A DNA stretch of 64,000 nucleotides from JAENVT01 sp039931555 (GCA_039931555.1 JBDTRP010000030.1:11250-75249); one strand, 5' to 3'. Counted from the first letter of the stretch, positions 1 through 8,079 are shown. Made by a program: numbers and translations. Notes: generated by a model from the sequence alone, not told the origin.

Positions 1-332
1 GATTCCGGCCAGAACATCGTGGCGACGCTGTGGCCCGTGACTCCGCGTACCACCAGGGCACGGTGTGGCCCTGGCTGATCGGGGCATACATCGAAGCCTG
101 CCTGCAATCTGGTCGCACCCCGGCGGGGGTCCTCGACGGCCTGGAGGCGCATCTCGCCGAGTTCGGTCTCGGTTCCATCTCGGAAACGGCCGACGGTGCG
201 GCGCCGCACGGAGCGACCGGATGCCCGTTCCAAGCGTGGTCGGTGGCCGAGGTGCTTCGGGCCCGCTCTCTGCTGCGGCTAAGTTCGCCCGCCAGTGACC
301 GATCCCGGGACCCTCGTCGGAGCAACAACTGA
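1..332 (+). CDS. Glycogen debranching enzyme, C-terminal end (5' partial)
   Basis: The window opens inside this gene; the frame is open from base 3 and ends at a TGA, leaving about 109 codons. The visible part matches the end of the GDE_C catalytic barrel of amylo-alpha-1,6-glucosidase-type debranching enzymes: the segments SAYHQGTVWPWLIGAY and CPFQAWSVAEVLR are characteristic of that C terminus. The enzyme removes alpha-1,6 branches of cytoplasmic glycogen, which fits the glgA and glgC genes about 15 kb downstream. The last 38 bases overlap the sigma factor gene. The final residues after the domain are serine/arginine rich and look unconstrained. Family assignment is confident; the N-terminal domains cannot be seen. 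Confidence 0.85.
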   Translation, partial: FRPEHRGDAVARDSAYHQGTVWPWLIGAYIEACLQSGRTPAGVLDGLEAHLAEFGLGSISETADGAAPHGATGCPFQAWSVAEVLRARSLLRLSSPASDRSRDPRRSNN

Positions 333-942
333 TGATCAGCGCATCATCGCCGGGCTGCGCGCAGGCAACGAGGCCGTCTTCGCCGAGATGGTCGACAAGT
401 ACCACGGGTCCCTCGTGAGGGTCGCAATGCGCTACATACCGAGCAGGGCCGTCGCAGAGGAAGTCGTACAAGACACGTGGATCGGCGTGATCGAAGGCAT
501 CGATCGTTTCGAGGGACGGTCGAGCGTGAAGACCTGGCTCTACAGGATCTTGATCTATCGCGCCCGAGCGCGCGGTGAGCGCGAGAGGCGCACGATTCCG
601 ATGTCGGCGCTGGCCAACGACGATTCTGCTCCGGCGGTGCCGACCGAGCGGTTCCGCGGATCGGACGCGCTGTGGGCCGGTCACTGGGCAACGCCGCCGC
701 AGCGTTGGGATGGCGATGCCGAGGAGCGCCTGCTGGCCGGCGAGGCACGAGCGATCATCGGTGCGGTGATCGCCGACCTCCCGCCGGCGCAGCGCGACGT
801 GATCGTGATGCGCGATCTATCGCATTTCAGCGCACCGGAGGTCTGCGACCTGCTGGATGTGACGGAGGCAAACCAACGCGTGCTGCTTCATCGGGCCCGG
901 TCACACGTGCGTGCGGCACTGGAGCAGTACCTCGATGCGTAG
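295..942 (+). CDS. ECF-type RNA polymerase sigma factor
   Basis: A 215-residue sigma-70 family protein of the extracytoplasmic-function class, which directs RNA polymerase to a small regulon. Region 2 lies at about residues 20-95 (FAEMVDKYHGSLVRVAMRYI, then AEEVVQDTWIGVIEGIDRF and VKTWLYRI). Region 4 is at about 145-205, with LPPAQRDVIVMRDL and the helix-turn-helix pair ending in VLLHRARSHVRAAL. The linker between them is longer than usual and rich in Trp, Pro and Asp. The GTG start is the only in-frame start before region 2 and lies inside the 3' end of the debranching enzyme gene. The zinc anti-sigma gene follows after 9 bases, so the two are almost certainly a co-transcribed regulatory pair. 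Confidence 0.9.
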   Translation: MTDPGTLVGATTDDQRIIAGLRAGNEAVFAEMVDKYHGSLVRVAMRYIPSRAVAEEVVQDTWIGVIEGIDRFEGRSSVKTWLYRILIYRARARGERERRTIPMSALANDDSAPAVPTERFRGSDALWAGHWATPPQRWDGDAEERLLAGEARAIIGAVIADLPPAQRDVIVMRDLSHFSAPEVCDLLDVTEANQRVLLHRARSHVRAALEQYLDA

Positions 943-951
943 GCGGAACCG

Positions 952-1206
952 ATGATCCACGACACCTTCGACTGCAAGATGTTGGTCGAACTCGTCACCG
1001 ACTGGCTCGAGGGAGCGCTGCCCGAGCCGACACGCAGTGAGTTGGAGCTGCACGTCGCGACCTGCGCTGGGTGCATCGCCTACGTCGAGCAGATGCGAAC
1101 CACGCAGGCCGCGTTGGCGCGGCTCGAGAGCGTGGAGGCGATCGAGCCGCCCGAGCCCGGCGTTCGCGACGAGATGCTCGCCGTCTTCCGCGCCCGCCGT
1201 CGCTAG
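952..1206 (+). CDS. Zinc-binding anti-sigma factor (ZAS type)
   Basis: An 84-residue cytoplasmic protein with the zinc anti-sigma motif H-x3-C-x2-C at H34, C38 and C41, plus an earlier Cys8 that may be the fourth ligand. There is no transmembrane segment, so it is a soluble regulator like RsrA rather than a membrane sensor. It follows the ECF sigma gene by 9 bases and probably sequesters that sigma factor, releasing it when the zinc thiols are oxidised or otherwise disturbed. That redox role is known for relatives and only inferred here. The sigma gene's TAG stop sits 6 bases plus a hexamer (TAGGCG) before this ATG, a weak echo of the leaderless promoters seen elsewhere in the window. Confidence 0.85.
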   Translation: MIHDTFDCKMLVELVTDWLEGALPEPTRSELELHVATCAGCIAYVEQMRTTQAALARLESVEAIEPPEPGVRDEMLAVFRARRR

Positions 1207-1325
1207 TTCGAGCGCTCGGTGCTCGCCAGGCTCGAACGTTCGGCGATCCACCGCGACTGCGCCCGCCGCTGTGTTCCCGACGTCTTCCATGCTCTGGTCA
1301 CGACCCCATCTTGGCCCAGACCGGT

Positions 1326-2981
1326 CTATCCAGACAGAGATCGATCCACCCAGGCATCGATCGAGCGGGCCAGTTGGTGCAACGGGGTCATCCCGCCGCC
1401 GAGCACGACGTCGTGGAACGTCTTCACGGAGAAACCTGCCCCGAGGCGCTGCTCGGCGTGGGCGCGCAGCCGCTGGATCTCCAACCGGCCGATCATGTAG
1501 CTCGTCGCCTGGCCGGGTGTGGCGATGTAGCGATCGACCTCCGACGCTGCGCTCGAGCGGTCGAGCGCGGTCTCGGCGAGCAGGCACTCGATCGCCTTGT
1601 TGCGCGACCAACCCAGGGCATGGATGCCGGTATCGACGACGAGGCGTGCCGCCCGGAGCGAGTCGAGGGTCAGCATCCCTACGCGTTGCAGCGACGAGCT
1701 GTAGAGGCCCATTTCGTCGGCCAGCCGCTCGGCGTACAGTCCCCATCCCTCACCGAAGCTGGTGACCTCCAACTCGCCGACCACGGGGTGGAGGTCAGCT
1801 TCCTGTGCCAGAGCGAGTTGCAGATGGTGACCCGGGACGGCTTCGTGGAACGTCGTGACTTCGAGCTGATACCGGGCCCATGCGGCCGGCTTCGCCGCGT
1901 TGAAGTAGTACGTGCCCGGGCGTCTGCCGTCAGGAGACGGCCCGGTGTAGTAGGCCATCGGGCCGTTCGGTGCGGCGACGACGTTGCATTCGGATCGCGG
2001 CAGGCGGGCGAACCATCGCGGCACTTCTGTCTCGGCGCGAGCGATCGCCGCCATCGCGTCGGCGATGATCTCGTCGGCGCTGGTGTACCGCAGCGACGAG
2101 TCCATCCGCAGCCGCTCGCGCAGGCGGGCCGGGTCGTCGACGTCGAACGTCGATGCGCCGAGAATTCGGTATTCGTCGTCGAGGAGGGCGAGTTGCTGCA
2201 GACCCAGCTCGTGCACGGCCCGGGGCGTGAGACCCGTGGATGTCGACGCCCACAGCAGACCGGCGTAGCCTGCGTCGCCTTCAGGAAGATGACAGATCCC
2301 CGGCTGCTGGTCGGTGCGGCCGACAGCGAGCAGTTCGTCGTGCAGAACGGTCCGCAACCTGGTGAGCGCTGGTCTGGCAGCATCGCGTATCGCCTCGACG
2401 ACATCGGCGCGCCACGCCGCGGCATCGACCGGTCCGAGCTCGCTCGGTGGCTCCTGCGACGCCAGCGGGTCGTTGGCCGCGTCGCTGTGCAGCAGTGTGT
2501 CGATCGCATCGACGGCGGCTGTCACGCCGCGCGCGGTTGCGACCCTTCCGACGCCGGCACCATCGCGAAGGCCATCGATCCACCGGTCGACGAACGACGG
2601 CATCGATCGCAGCTTGGCGATGTAGCCCAGGCCGTGCTCGCGGGTGACAAGGGAATAGCCGGGTATCAGCACCGAGACGAACGTCACGAAGTTGAACGGG
2701 CCGGCCACCATGGCCAGGTCTCGTTCGAACGGCAGCGTCGCCACGGTCGCCCGGGCACTGAACTCGATCGCGGCCAGCAACGATCGGTCGCGATCGCCGG
2801 TGCCGGGAGTGGCCAGCGCAGCGGCCCGATCAGCAAAAGATCCGAGCCGCTCGATTCGAGTGGCCACGCCGGATGGGCTCAGGTCCTCCCATTGCTCGAT
2901 CTGGTCGACGTCGCCGCGGTCGATGTTCCAGAGTTGTGCCGAGCCGCGGAAGTATTCCCAGTACTCGTCCGCGCAGCCCAC
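1326..2981 (-). CDS. DUF885 family protein, putative metal-dependent hydrolase
   Basis: About 551 residues from GTG 2981. The family signature TFHEAVPGHHLQ lies near residue 377, with the histidine/glutamate arrangement thought to bind a metal. Later there is a GEGWGLYAERLADEMG block, also typical of DUF885 proteins, which are usually annotated as putative peptidases. No signal peptide is apparent. The reading frame stays open to 3125, but the extra N-terminal residues look non-coding. Family similarity begins around the residues ADEYWEYF, so GTG 2981 or TTG 2993 is the likely start; neither has a clear ribosome binding site. Substrate unknown. It is separated from the neighbouring catabolic group by a permease remnant. 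Confidence 0.8.
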   Translation of the reverse strand: MGCADEYWEYFRGSAQLWNIDRGDVDQIEQWEDLSPSGVATRIERLGSFADRAAALATPGTGDRDRSLLAAIEFSARATVATLPFERDLAMVAGPFNFVTFVSVLIPGYSLVTREHGLGYIAKLRSMPSFVDRWIDGLRDGAGVGRVATARGVTAAVDAIDTLLHSDAANDPLASQEPPSELGPVDAAAWRADVVEAIRDAARPALTRLRTVLHDELLAVGRTDQQPGICHLPEGDAGYAGLLWASTSTGLTPRAVHELGLQQLALLDDEYRILGASTFDVDDPARLRERLRMDSSLRYTSADEIIADAMAAIARAETEVPRWFARLPRSECNVVAAPNGPMAYYTGPSPDGRRPGTYYFNAAKPAAWARYQLEVTTFHEAVPGHHLQLALAQEADLHPVVGELEVTSFGEGWGLYAERLADEMGLYSSSLQRVGMLTLDSLRAARLVVDTGIHALGWSRNKAIECLLAETALDRSSAASEVDRYIATPGQATSYMIGRLEIQRLRAHAEQRLGAGFSVKTFHDVVLGGGMTPLHQLARSIDAWVDRSLSG

Positions 2982-3159
2982 AGCATCCGACAAGCAGCCG
3001 AATCTAGTGCCGGATCCGGCGTGACTGTCTGCAACGCGGTTGCGCCGTTCCGTCTCGCCCCGGCCCGGCGGTAGGGAGTCCCCATTACTGTGCGGGCTCG
3101 AACAGTAATGGGGACACCGTTGCATCGCCGGTCAATTTCCGATGCTGTACAACGAGAGC

Positions 3160-3462
3160 TCACGCGTCAGATGCGGCGTTCGGCGCACCGAGCCCAAATC
3201 CGCGACGCGCCCGAGTACGGCGCACGGGGCCGGCGATCTGTATCCGTGGGGTGTCCCCGCAGCACAGTCGCCACCGAGGCGGCGACCCTGGCGACGCTCG
3301 GTGGAATGGGGGGAGTCGCGCTCGGCAGTGCGGTCACGGCCGTATATGCCCGACGCCAGGACGTCCCGCTGACGATTCCGTTCTCGGTGCTCGTGGGTGG
3401 TGTCGGCGCTGCGCTGGTGGTGGGCGTGACCACCGGCGTCAGTACATGGCGCCGGACTTGGC
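3160..3462 (+). pseudogene. Remnant of an FtsX/MacB-type ABC permease C terminus
   Basis: In the 457-base gap between two minus-strand genes, the plus strand encodes ATLATLGGMGGVALGSAVTA followed by a second hydrophobic stretch, IPFSVLVGGVGAALVVGV. This resembles the last two membrane helices of FtsX-domain permeases. Just upstream, pieces such as RRTE and GDLYPWG that would belong to the preceding conserved cytoplasmic segment sit in another frame, so at least one frameshift is needed. No start, ribosome binding site or partner ATPase gene is present, and the frame runs on into the antisense of the aldolase gene. I read it as a decayed 3' fragment; a chance hydrophobic frame is the alternative. 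Confidence 0.4.
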
Positions 3463-4221
3463 GTCGGACGGGCGAGAGCCGCGGGCGGTGGCGAGGTCGG
3501 TGACGAGGTTGCCCTTCAGCGCCAGCATGTCGCTGGTCACGGTGATCATTCGGAAGCCCTGCTCGAGGCGCCGCTCGACCAGGGCTGCGGTGGCGTGGAT
3601 GCCGGGCACGATGCCGGCGTTGCGGCACGCCTTCACGATCGTCGCCAGGGCGTCGTCGAACTTGCTCTCGCCGTCGTTGTTGCCGGGCGGCAGCCCCAGC
3701 GTGATCGAGAGGTCGGCAGGGCCGACGTAGATCGCGTCGATGCCGGGAACCGCCAGGATGTCGTCGAGGTTGGCGATCGCTTCGACGGTCTCGATCATCG
3801 GGATGAGGGCGATGCCGTCGGTGGACCAGTCGAAGTGGTTCTGCCGGCGCATGCCAGCGACCACGGGGCCGAAGCTTCGTGCGCCCATCGGCGCGTACCT
3901 CCCAGAGCGCACCACGGCCTGGGCCTCGGCGACCGAGTTGACCATCGGCACGATGATCCCTTCGATGCCGGCATCGAGCATCTTGCCAATGATGCCCGGC
4001 TCGTTCCACGGCACGCGGGCGATCGGGGTGCCGCCGCCGAGCAGGATCGCCTGGGCCATCGCCACGGTCTGCTGGTAGTCGTTGACCCCGTGCTGGTTGT
4101 CGATGCACACGTAGTCGTATCCAACTCGTGCGGCTGTCTCGGCGCTGATGATCGATGGGATGGTCAGCCATACACCGAGGGTGTCGCGACCCTCGTTCCA
4201 TTGAGTTCGCAAAGTGTCCAT
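3439..4221 (-). CDS. HpcH/HpaI family class II aldolase
   Basis: A 260-residue cytoplasmic TIM-barrel aldolase of the 2,4-dihydroxyhept-2-enedioate / 2-keto-3-deoxy acid aldolase family, which cleaves 4-hydroxy-2-oxo acids into pyruvate and an aldehyde with a divalent metal. Family catalytic positions are recognisable: His44 (DNQHG), Arg69 (ARVPW), metal ligand Glu144 (PMIETVEA) and Asp170 (VGPADLS). The start is ATG 4221, preceded at 6 bases by TAGAAC. The next gene on the same strand is a D-2-hydroxyacid dehydrogenase, and a VOC protein and an aminotransferase are transcribed away. A role in degrading a hydroxy- or amino acid is inferred; the actual substrate cannot be read from sequence. 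Confidence 0.88.
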   Translation of the reverse strand: MDTLRTQWNEGRDTLGVWLTIPSIISAETAARVGYDYVCIDNQHGVNDYQQTVAMAQAILLGGGTPIARVPWNEPGIIGKMLDAGIEGIIVPMVNSVAEAQAVVRSGRYAPMGARSFGPVVAGMRRQNHFDWSTDGIALIPMIETVEAIANLDDILAVPGIDAIYVGPADLSITLGLPPGNNDGESKFDDALATIVKACRNAGIVPGIHATAALVERRLEQGFRMITVTSDMLALKGNLVTDLATARGSRPSDAKSGAMY

Positions 4222-4227
4222 CGCCCG

Positions 4228-4233
4228 GTTCTA
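4228..4233 (-). promoter_or_regulatory. -10 box of the aldolase gene, leaderless geometry
   Basis: TAGAAC on the minus strand ends 6 bases before ATG 4221 and no Shine-Dalgarno sequence intervenes. Transcription would begin at or next to the start codon. Confidence 0.5.
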
Positions 4234-4282
4234 GCAAAGTTCCCATGCCGCTGTTCAGCCGGCGGAAAGGTTGATGCCGCCC

Positions 4283-5200
4283 TTACGCCGTGACGATCGT
4301 CGCCGGCCGCCCGGCCAGCACGTTGAGCGCGTTCTCGATCGCGTGCGAATACAACCGCCGGCGACCGGCAACGGTCGCCGAAGCGACATGAGGCGTGACG
4401 ACGACGTTGGGGTGCCCGAGCAACGGATGACCGACCGGCAACGGCTCGGGGTCGGTGACATCGAGGCCCGCGCCCGCGACCTGGCCGGAATCGAGCGCGG
4501 CCAGCAGTGCGTCTTGGTCAATCAGTCCGCCTCGCGCGCAGTTGACGAGGTACACGCCGCGCTTCATCGTCGCCAGCGACTCGGCGTTGATCATGTGGCG
4601 GGTGTCAGCGACTGCCGGAGCGTGCAGCGAGATCACGTCGGACTCGGTGAAGACCCGTTGCAGATCGACCAGTTCGCAGCCCTCGGCCTCGCTGAGGTAC
4701 GGGTCGTGGGCCAGCACGCTCATCCCCATCGCCCGCGCCGCGGCGCCGACCCGACGGGCGATTCGGCCATACCCCACCAACCCCAGCACCGTGCCGTCGA
4801 GCTCGAGCGCCGTGCCGGTGGTTGTACCGGGCAGACCGTTGCGTGCCCGGTCGGTCTGGGCGGGCAGGTTCTTCACGACGGCGAGCATCAGCATGAGTGT
4901 GTGCTCGGCCGTCGACACCGACGGTGCGTCGGGCGCGTTGCAGACGATGACCCCCGCTGCGGTCGCGTCTGCAACGTTGACGTTGTCATAGCCGATTCCG
5001 ATGCGCGAGATCACCTTCATGTTCGCGCCGAGGGCGAACGCGTCGGCGTTCCACGCCCGCTTGGCGCCGGCGAGCACGCCGTGTGCCGTGCCGAGCTCGG
5101 CGTCGTCGGGCCCGACGGCGATCGCCCGACCCTCGATGAGGTCGCGATATGCATCGGGAAGCGGGTGGTCGAAGTACAGGATCGGCAGCTGTTGGTCCAT
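4283..5200 (-). CDS. D-isomer-specific 2-hydroxyacid dehydrogenase
   Basis: 305 residues, standard family length. The NAD-binding Rossmann segment GLVGYGRIARRVG is near residues 140-152. The catalytic triad is visible as Arg223 (NCARGG), Glu252 (DPEPLP) and His271 (TPHVAS). These enzymes interconvert 2-oxo acids and D-2-hydroxy acids with NAD(P)H in the cytoplasm. ATG 5200 is chosen because TATGGT lies 7 bases upstream; an in-frame ATG at 5212 falls inside that promoter hexamer. The gene is divergent from the VOC gene and shares a 16-bp inverted repeat with it. With the aldolase downstream it probably forms a short catabolic pathway; the substrate is unknown. Confidence 0.88.
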   Translation of the reverse strand: MDQQLPILYFDHPLPDAYRDLIEGRAIAVGPDDAELGTAHGVLAGAKRAWNADAFALGANMKVISRIGIGYDNVNVADATAAGVIVCNAPDAPSVSTAEHTLMLMLAVVKNLPAQTDRARNGLPGTTTGTALELDGTVLGLVGYGRIARRVGAAARAMGMSVLAHDPYLSEAEGCELVDLQRVFTESDVISLHAPAVADTRHMINAESLATMKRGVYLVNCARGGLIDQDALLAALDSGQVAGAGLDVTDPEPLPVGHPLLGHPNVVVTPHVASATVAGRRRLYSHAIENALNVLAGRPATIVTA

Positions 5201-5201
5201 C

Positions 5202-5272
5202 GGTCGCACCATATCCGGCGGTGCGGCGGTACGGCGGTGCGGCAGTTGGCGGGTGACGGATATGGTGCGACC
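5202..5272. promoter_or_regulatory. Divergent promoter with a perfect 16-bp inverted repeat
   Basis: GGTCGCACCATATCCG at 5202-5217 is repeated as its exact reverse complement at 5257-5272, with 39 bases between. Each arm carries TATGGT, ending 6 bases before ATG 5273 (plus) and 7 bases before ATG 5200 (minus). Both divergent genes therefore begin with nearly the same leaderless promoter, written as mirror images. The repeat could be a duplicated promoter or the operator of a shared regulator. Confidence 0.65.
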
Positions 5273-5752
5273 ATGCTCGACCATTCCCGGTTCTTCCACG
5301 TTGGCATCCGCGTCACCGACATCGAGGCGGCGATGGACGACATCGGCAAGCACGCCGGTGTCACCTGGGCATCGGTGCAGGATCGCCCGATGTCGGTGTG
5401 GGTCCCGGGGGAGGGTCAGACAGTTTTGCAACTGGCACTGACCTATTCGATCGAAGGGCCGGTGCATCTCGAACTGTTGCATGGTCCCCCGGGCTCGATC
5501 TGGGACGGTCACGACGTGCCGGGCGCCCATCACTTCGGCTACTGGTCCGACGACGTCGGCGCGGACACCGAGCAGATGTTGGCCGACGGGTACACGTTGG
5601 AGCTCGCCGCGCTCTCGCCCGACGAGGGGTACGGACGATTCTCCTACGCCCGCTCGCCATCTGGATACCTGGTCGAGCCGGTGGCAATCGCCAGCAAGCC
5701 GCGGTTCGAGCGGTGGTGGGCGGGCGGCTCGCTGACCGACCCCATCGCGTAG
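5273..5752 (+). CDS. VOC family (glyoxalase/bleomycin resistance fold) protein
   Basis: 159 residues forming a single vicinal-oxygen-chelate domain: HVGIRVTDIEAAMDDIGKHA at the N terminus, a central VHLELLHGPPGS strand carrying a likely metal-ligand Glu, and HHFGYWSDDV with a likely ligand His in the second half. VOC proteins bind a divalent metal and act as isomerases, epimerases, dioxygenases or lyases on small hydroxy or oxo compounds. It starts directly after the right arm of the inverted repeat, and its TAG stop forms part of the promoter of the aminotransferase gene 10 bases downstream. A role in the same catabolic route as its neighbours is inferred from context only. Confidence 0.82.
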   Translation: MLDHSRFFHVGIRVTDIEAAMDDIGKHAGVTWASVQDRPMSVWVPGEGQTVLQLALTYSIEGPVHLELLHGPPGSIWDGHDVPGAHHFGYWSDDVGADTEQMLADGYTLELAALSPDEGYGRFSYARSPSGYLVEPVAIASKPRFERWWAGGSLTDPIA

Positions 5753-5755
5753 CCT
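5750..5755 (+). promoter_or_regulatory. -10 box of the aminotransferase gene made from a stop codon
   Basis: TAGCCT ends 7 bases before ATG 5763. Its first three bases are the TAG stop of the VOC gene. No Shine-Dalgarno sequence is present. Confidence 0.55.
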
Positions 5756-5762
5756 GCGGTGC

Positions 5763-7133
5763 ATGTCGGATCTGTCTGATCGCGCCAAGCGTCACCTGTG
5801 GATGCACTTCACCCGCCTCGGCGCATACGCCGACAGCGAGGTGCCGATCATCGCCCGAGGCGAGGGTTGCTACGTGTGGGACCAGCACGGCAAGCGGTAC
5901 CTCGACGGGCTCTCCGGGCTGTTCACGGTGCAGGCAGGGCATGGTCGAGCCGAGCTGGGCGAAGCGGCGGCGCGTCAGGCCGAGACCCTCGGCTACTTCC
6001 CGGTCTGGTCGTTCGCCCACGAACCGGCCATCGAACTGGCGACGCGCCTTGCCGAGTTGGCGCCCGGTGACCTCAACCGCGTCTTCCTCACTCCGTCGGG
6101 CGGCGAGGCCATCGACACCACCATCAAGCTGGCGCGGCAGTACTTCAAGCTGCGCGGCGAGCCGTCACGCACCAAGGTGATCTCGCGCTACCTGGCGTAT
6201 CACGGCACCTCGATCGGGGCGCTCAGCGTGACCGGCGTGCCCTCGATCAAGACCCCGTTCGAGCCACTGATGCCGGGGGCCATCAAGGTGCAGACCCCGT
6301 ACCGCTATCGGTGCCACGACTGCCAGCACCTCGACGCGTGCACGCTGCGCTGCGCAGACGACCTGGCACTGCGCATCGAGATGGAGGGACCGGAGTCCAT
6401 CGCTGCGGTGTTCATGGAGCCGTTGCAGAACACGGGCGGCGCGTTTGCGCCACCGCCCGGCTACTGGGCGCGCATCCGCGAGATCTGTGACCGGTACGGG
6501 GTGCTGCTGGTCAGCGACGAGGTGATCTGCGCATTCGGGCGGCTGGGTCACATGTTCGGCTCGGATCGTTACGGGTACCAGCCCGACATCATCACGTTCG
6601 CCAAGGGCGTGACATCGGGATACGCACCGCTGGGTGGCGTGCTGGTCTCCGATCGCATTGCCGCACCGTTCCTCGATGACCCGAACTTGTTCCTGCACGG
6701 CCAGACGTTCGGTGCCCACCCGGTGTGTTGCGCCGTGGCCAACGCCAACCTCGACATCTTCGAACGAGAAGATCTGTGTGGCAACGTGCTGGCCAACGAG
6801 GGCCGCTTCACCGAGTTGCTCGACGGGTTGCGCGACATCCCCCTGGTCGGCGACGTGCGTGGCGACGGCTACTTCCGGGCGATCGAACTGGTCAGTGACC
6901 AGGCGACCAAGGGATCGTTCACGCCCGACGAAGCGGAGTGGCTGCTGCGTGGATACCTCTCGCCGCGTCTCTACGAGGCTGGGTTGATCTGCCGGGCCGA
7001 CGACCGGGCCGAACCGGTGATCACGTTGTCGCCGCCGCTCATCGCCGGCGAGGCGGAGTTGTCGTTCATCGCCGACACGCTGCGCACCGTGCTGAGCGAC
7101 GCAGCCGTCGCGTTTGCAACCCGCAGAACCTGA
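5763..7133 (+). CDS. Class III PLP-dependent aminotransferase
   Basis: 456 residues, full length for the class III (ornithine/omega-amino acid) family, which moves amino groups from omega- or beta-amino compounds to pyruvate or 2-oxoglutarate. The cofactor lysine is Lys281 in TFAKGVTSGY. The preceding LLVSDEVICAFGR contains the family Asp that contacts the PLP pyridine nitrogen, and VFLTPSGGEAID binds phosphate. An unusual insertion near residues 184-198 places four cysteines and two histidines close together (C-x2-C-x5-C-x4-C). Upstream VOC, hydroxyacid dehydrogenase and aldolase genes suggest catabolism of an amino compound through its oxo and hydroxy acid; substrate unknown. Confidence 0.9.
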   Translation: MSDLSDRAKRHLWMHFTRLGAYADSEVPIIARGEGCYVWDQHGKRYLDGLSGLFTVQAGHGRAELGEAAARQAETLGYFPVWSFAHEPAIELATRLAELAPGDLNRVFLTPSGGEAIDTTIKLARQYFKLRGEPSRTKVISRYLAYHGTSIGALSVTGVPSIKTPFEPLMPGAIKVQTPYRYRCHDCQHLDACTLRCADDLALRIEMEGPESIAAVFMEPLQNTGGAFAPPPGYWARIREICDRYGVLLVSDEVICAFGRLGHMFGSDRYGYQPDIITFAKGVTSGYAPLGGVLVSDRIAAPFLDDPNLFLHGQTFGAHPVCCAVANANLDIFEREDLCGNVLANEGRFTELLDGLRDIPLVGDVRGDGYFRAIELVSDQATKGSFTPDEAEWLLRGYLSPRLYEAGLICRADDRAEPVITLSPPLIAGEAELSFIADTLRTVLSDAAVAFATRRT

Positions 7134-7574
7134 CGTGCGCCGCTCGATCGACGACTACCGTTCTCCGACGACGATCTGCCGACGGCGCCCAGGCCGTGGA
7201 AGATGCTGCCTGCCTGGTGTCCATCGAGACCCAGCTCGGGTCCTGTGCGGCCCGGACTGATCACGACCTCACCACGACCTCACCATCGAGGTCATCCGCA
7301 AGACCGCCTGCAAGCTGAGTCCGTACGGACTGCAACTGGTGTCGCGGATACCGCTCGGAGACGCTGAGCAGCGACTTCTGGCCGAGGCGCTGGGCGACTC
7401 GGGGTCACCCAGAGAGGCGACAGAATAGGTCGAATGGCCTATCTCCCAACCATTGACACTGAGCGTGGTTGCTTGGCAGTCTTACCGGGCACCACGGCTC
7501 CCTCCGCGGTGTGTTCGGGGACAATCAGTGGCTACATACCGCAGGGTCGAACACGACAATGGCGAGGCTGGTCG
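7134..7574. other. Gene-poor stretch with a short open remnant
   Basis: No convincing gene. From just after a TGA at 7258-7260 to a TAG at 7426-7428 the plus strand is open for 55 codons and reads like protein (TACKLSPYGLQLVSRIPLG, then EQRLLAEALG), but it lacks a start and I do not recognise it. The frame of the following GNAT gene is open back to 7434, but those extra 47 codons do not look like GNAT sequence. Base use here is less regular than in neighbouring genes, suggesting decayed coding sequence. Confidence 0.35.
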
Positions 7575-8054
7575 ATGACCACCACGCTTGCTTTCGCATT
7601 CCGTGCCGCTGTGCCGGCCGACATCGACTTCGAACGATTTCTGTATGCATCGACGCGCGACGATCTCCGGCCACTCGGCCCCGAGGTCTTCGATGGTCTG
7701 GTCGGCATGCAGTTCCGCGCCCAGTCGATGTCGCTCCGGCTCGAACATCCCCAGGCCGACCGGCAGATCATCCTCGTCGAGGATGCGCCTGCCGGTCGCC
7801 TGATCATCGACGGCGTCGGTGATCACATCGAGGTCATCGATGTCGCTCTCCTGCCCGAGTATCGCGGTCATGGAATCGGCACCAGCGTGCTGCGCGGGGT
7901 GATCACCCACGCCGATCGCCTCGCTCGCTCGGTTCGCCTCCACGTCGAGAAGCAGAGCCGTGCCGTGCGGCTCTACGAGCGCTTGGGGTTCACGATCACC
8001 GGCGACGTCGGCATGTACTTCGCCATGTCGCGCCACCTCGTCGCCGGCTGGTGA
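7575..8054 (+). CDS. GNAT family N-acetyltransferase
   Basis: 159 residues from ATG 7575, typical for a single GNAT domain that transfers an acetyl group from acetyl-CoA to a small molecule or protein amine. Motif A, the CoA pyrophosphate loop, is YRGHGIGTSVLRGVI, preceded by strand IEVIDVALLP. The C-terminal motif RLYERLGFTITGD is also typical. The frame stays open upstream to 7434, so a longer protein cannot be excluded, but the extra residues are not family-like. It converges on prfC with a strong hairpin between them. Substrate unknown. Confidence 0.78.
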   Translation: MTTTLAFAFRAAVPADIDFERFLYASTRDDLRPLGPEVFDGLVGMQFRAQSMSLRLEHPQADRQIILVEDAPAGRLIIDGVGDHIEVIDVALLPEYRGHGIGTSVLRGVITHADRLARSVRLHVEKQSRAVRLYERLGFTITGDVGMYFAMSRHLVAGW

Positions 8055-8079
8055 TTCGCTGCCGCCGCGGCTCACACTC

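Noticed and set aside
1071..3074. 667-codon plus-strand frame
   Set aside because: Shadow of the DUF885 gene on the other strand; the protein has no family features and is Arg/Gln/Asp rich, as antisense frames in GC-rich DNA are.
7434..7574. Upstream extension of the GNAT gene
   Set aside because: Open, but the 47 residues do not look like GNAT sequence and add nothing to the fold; ATG 7575 preferred, with some doubt.
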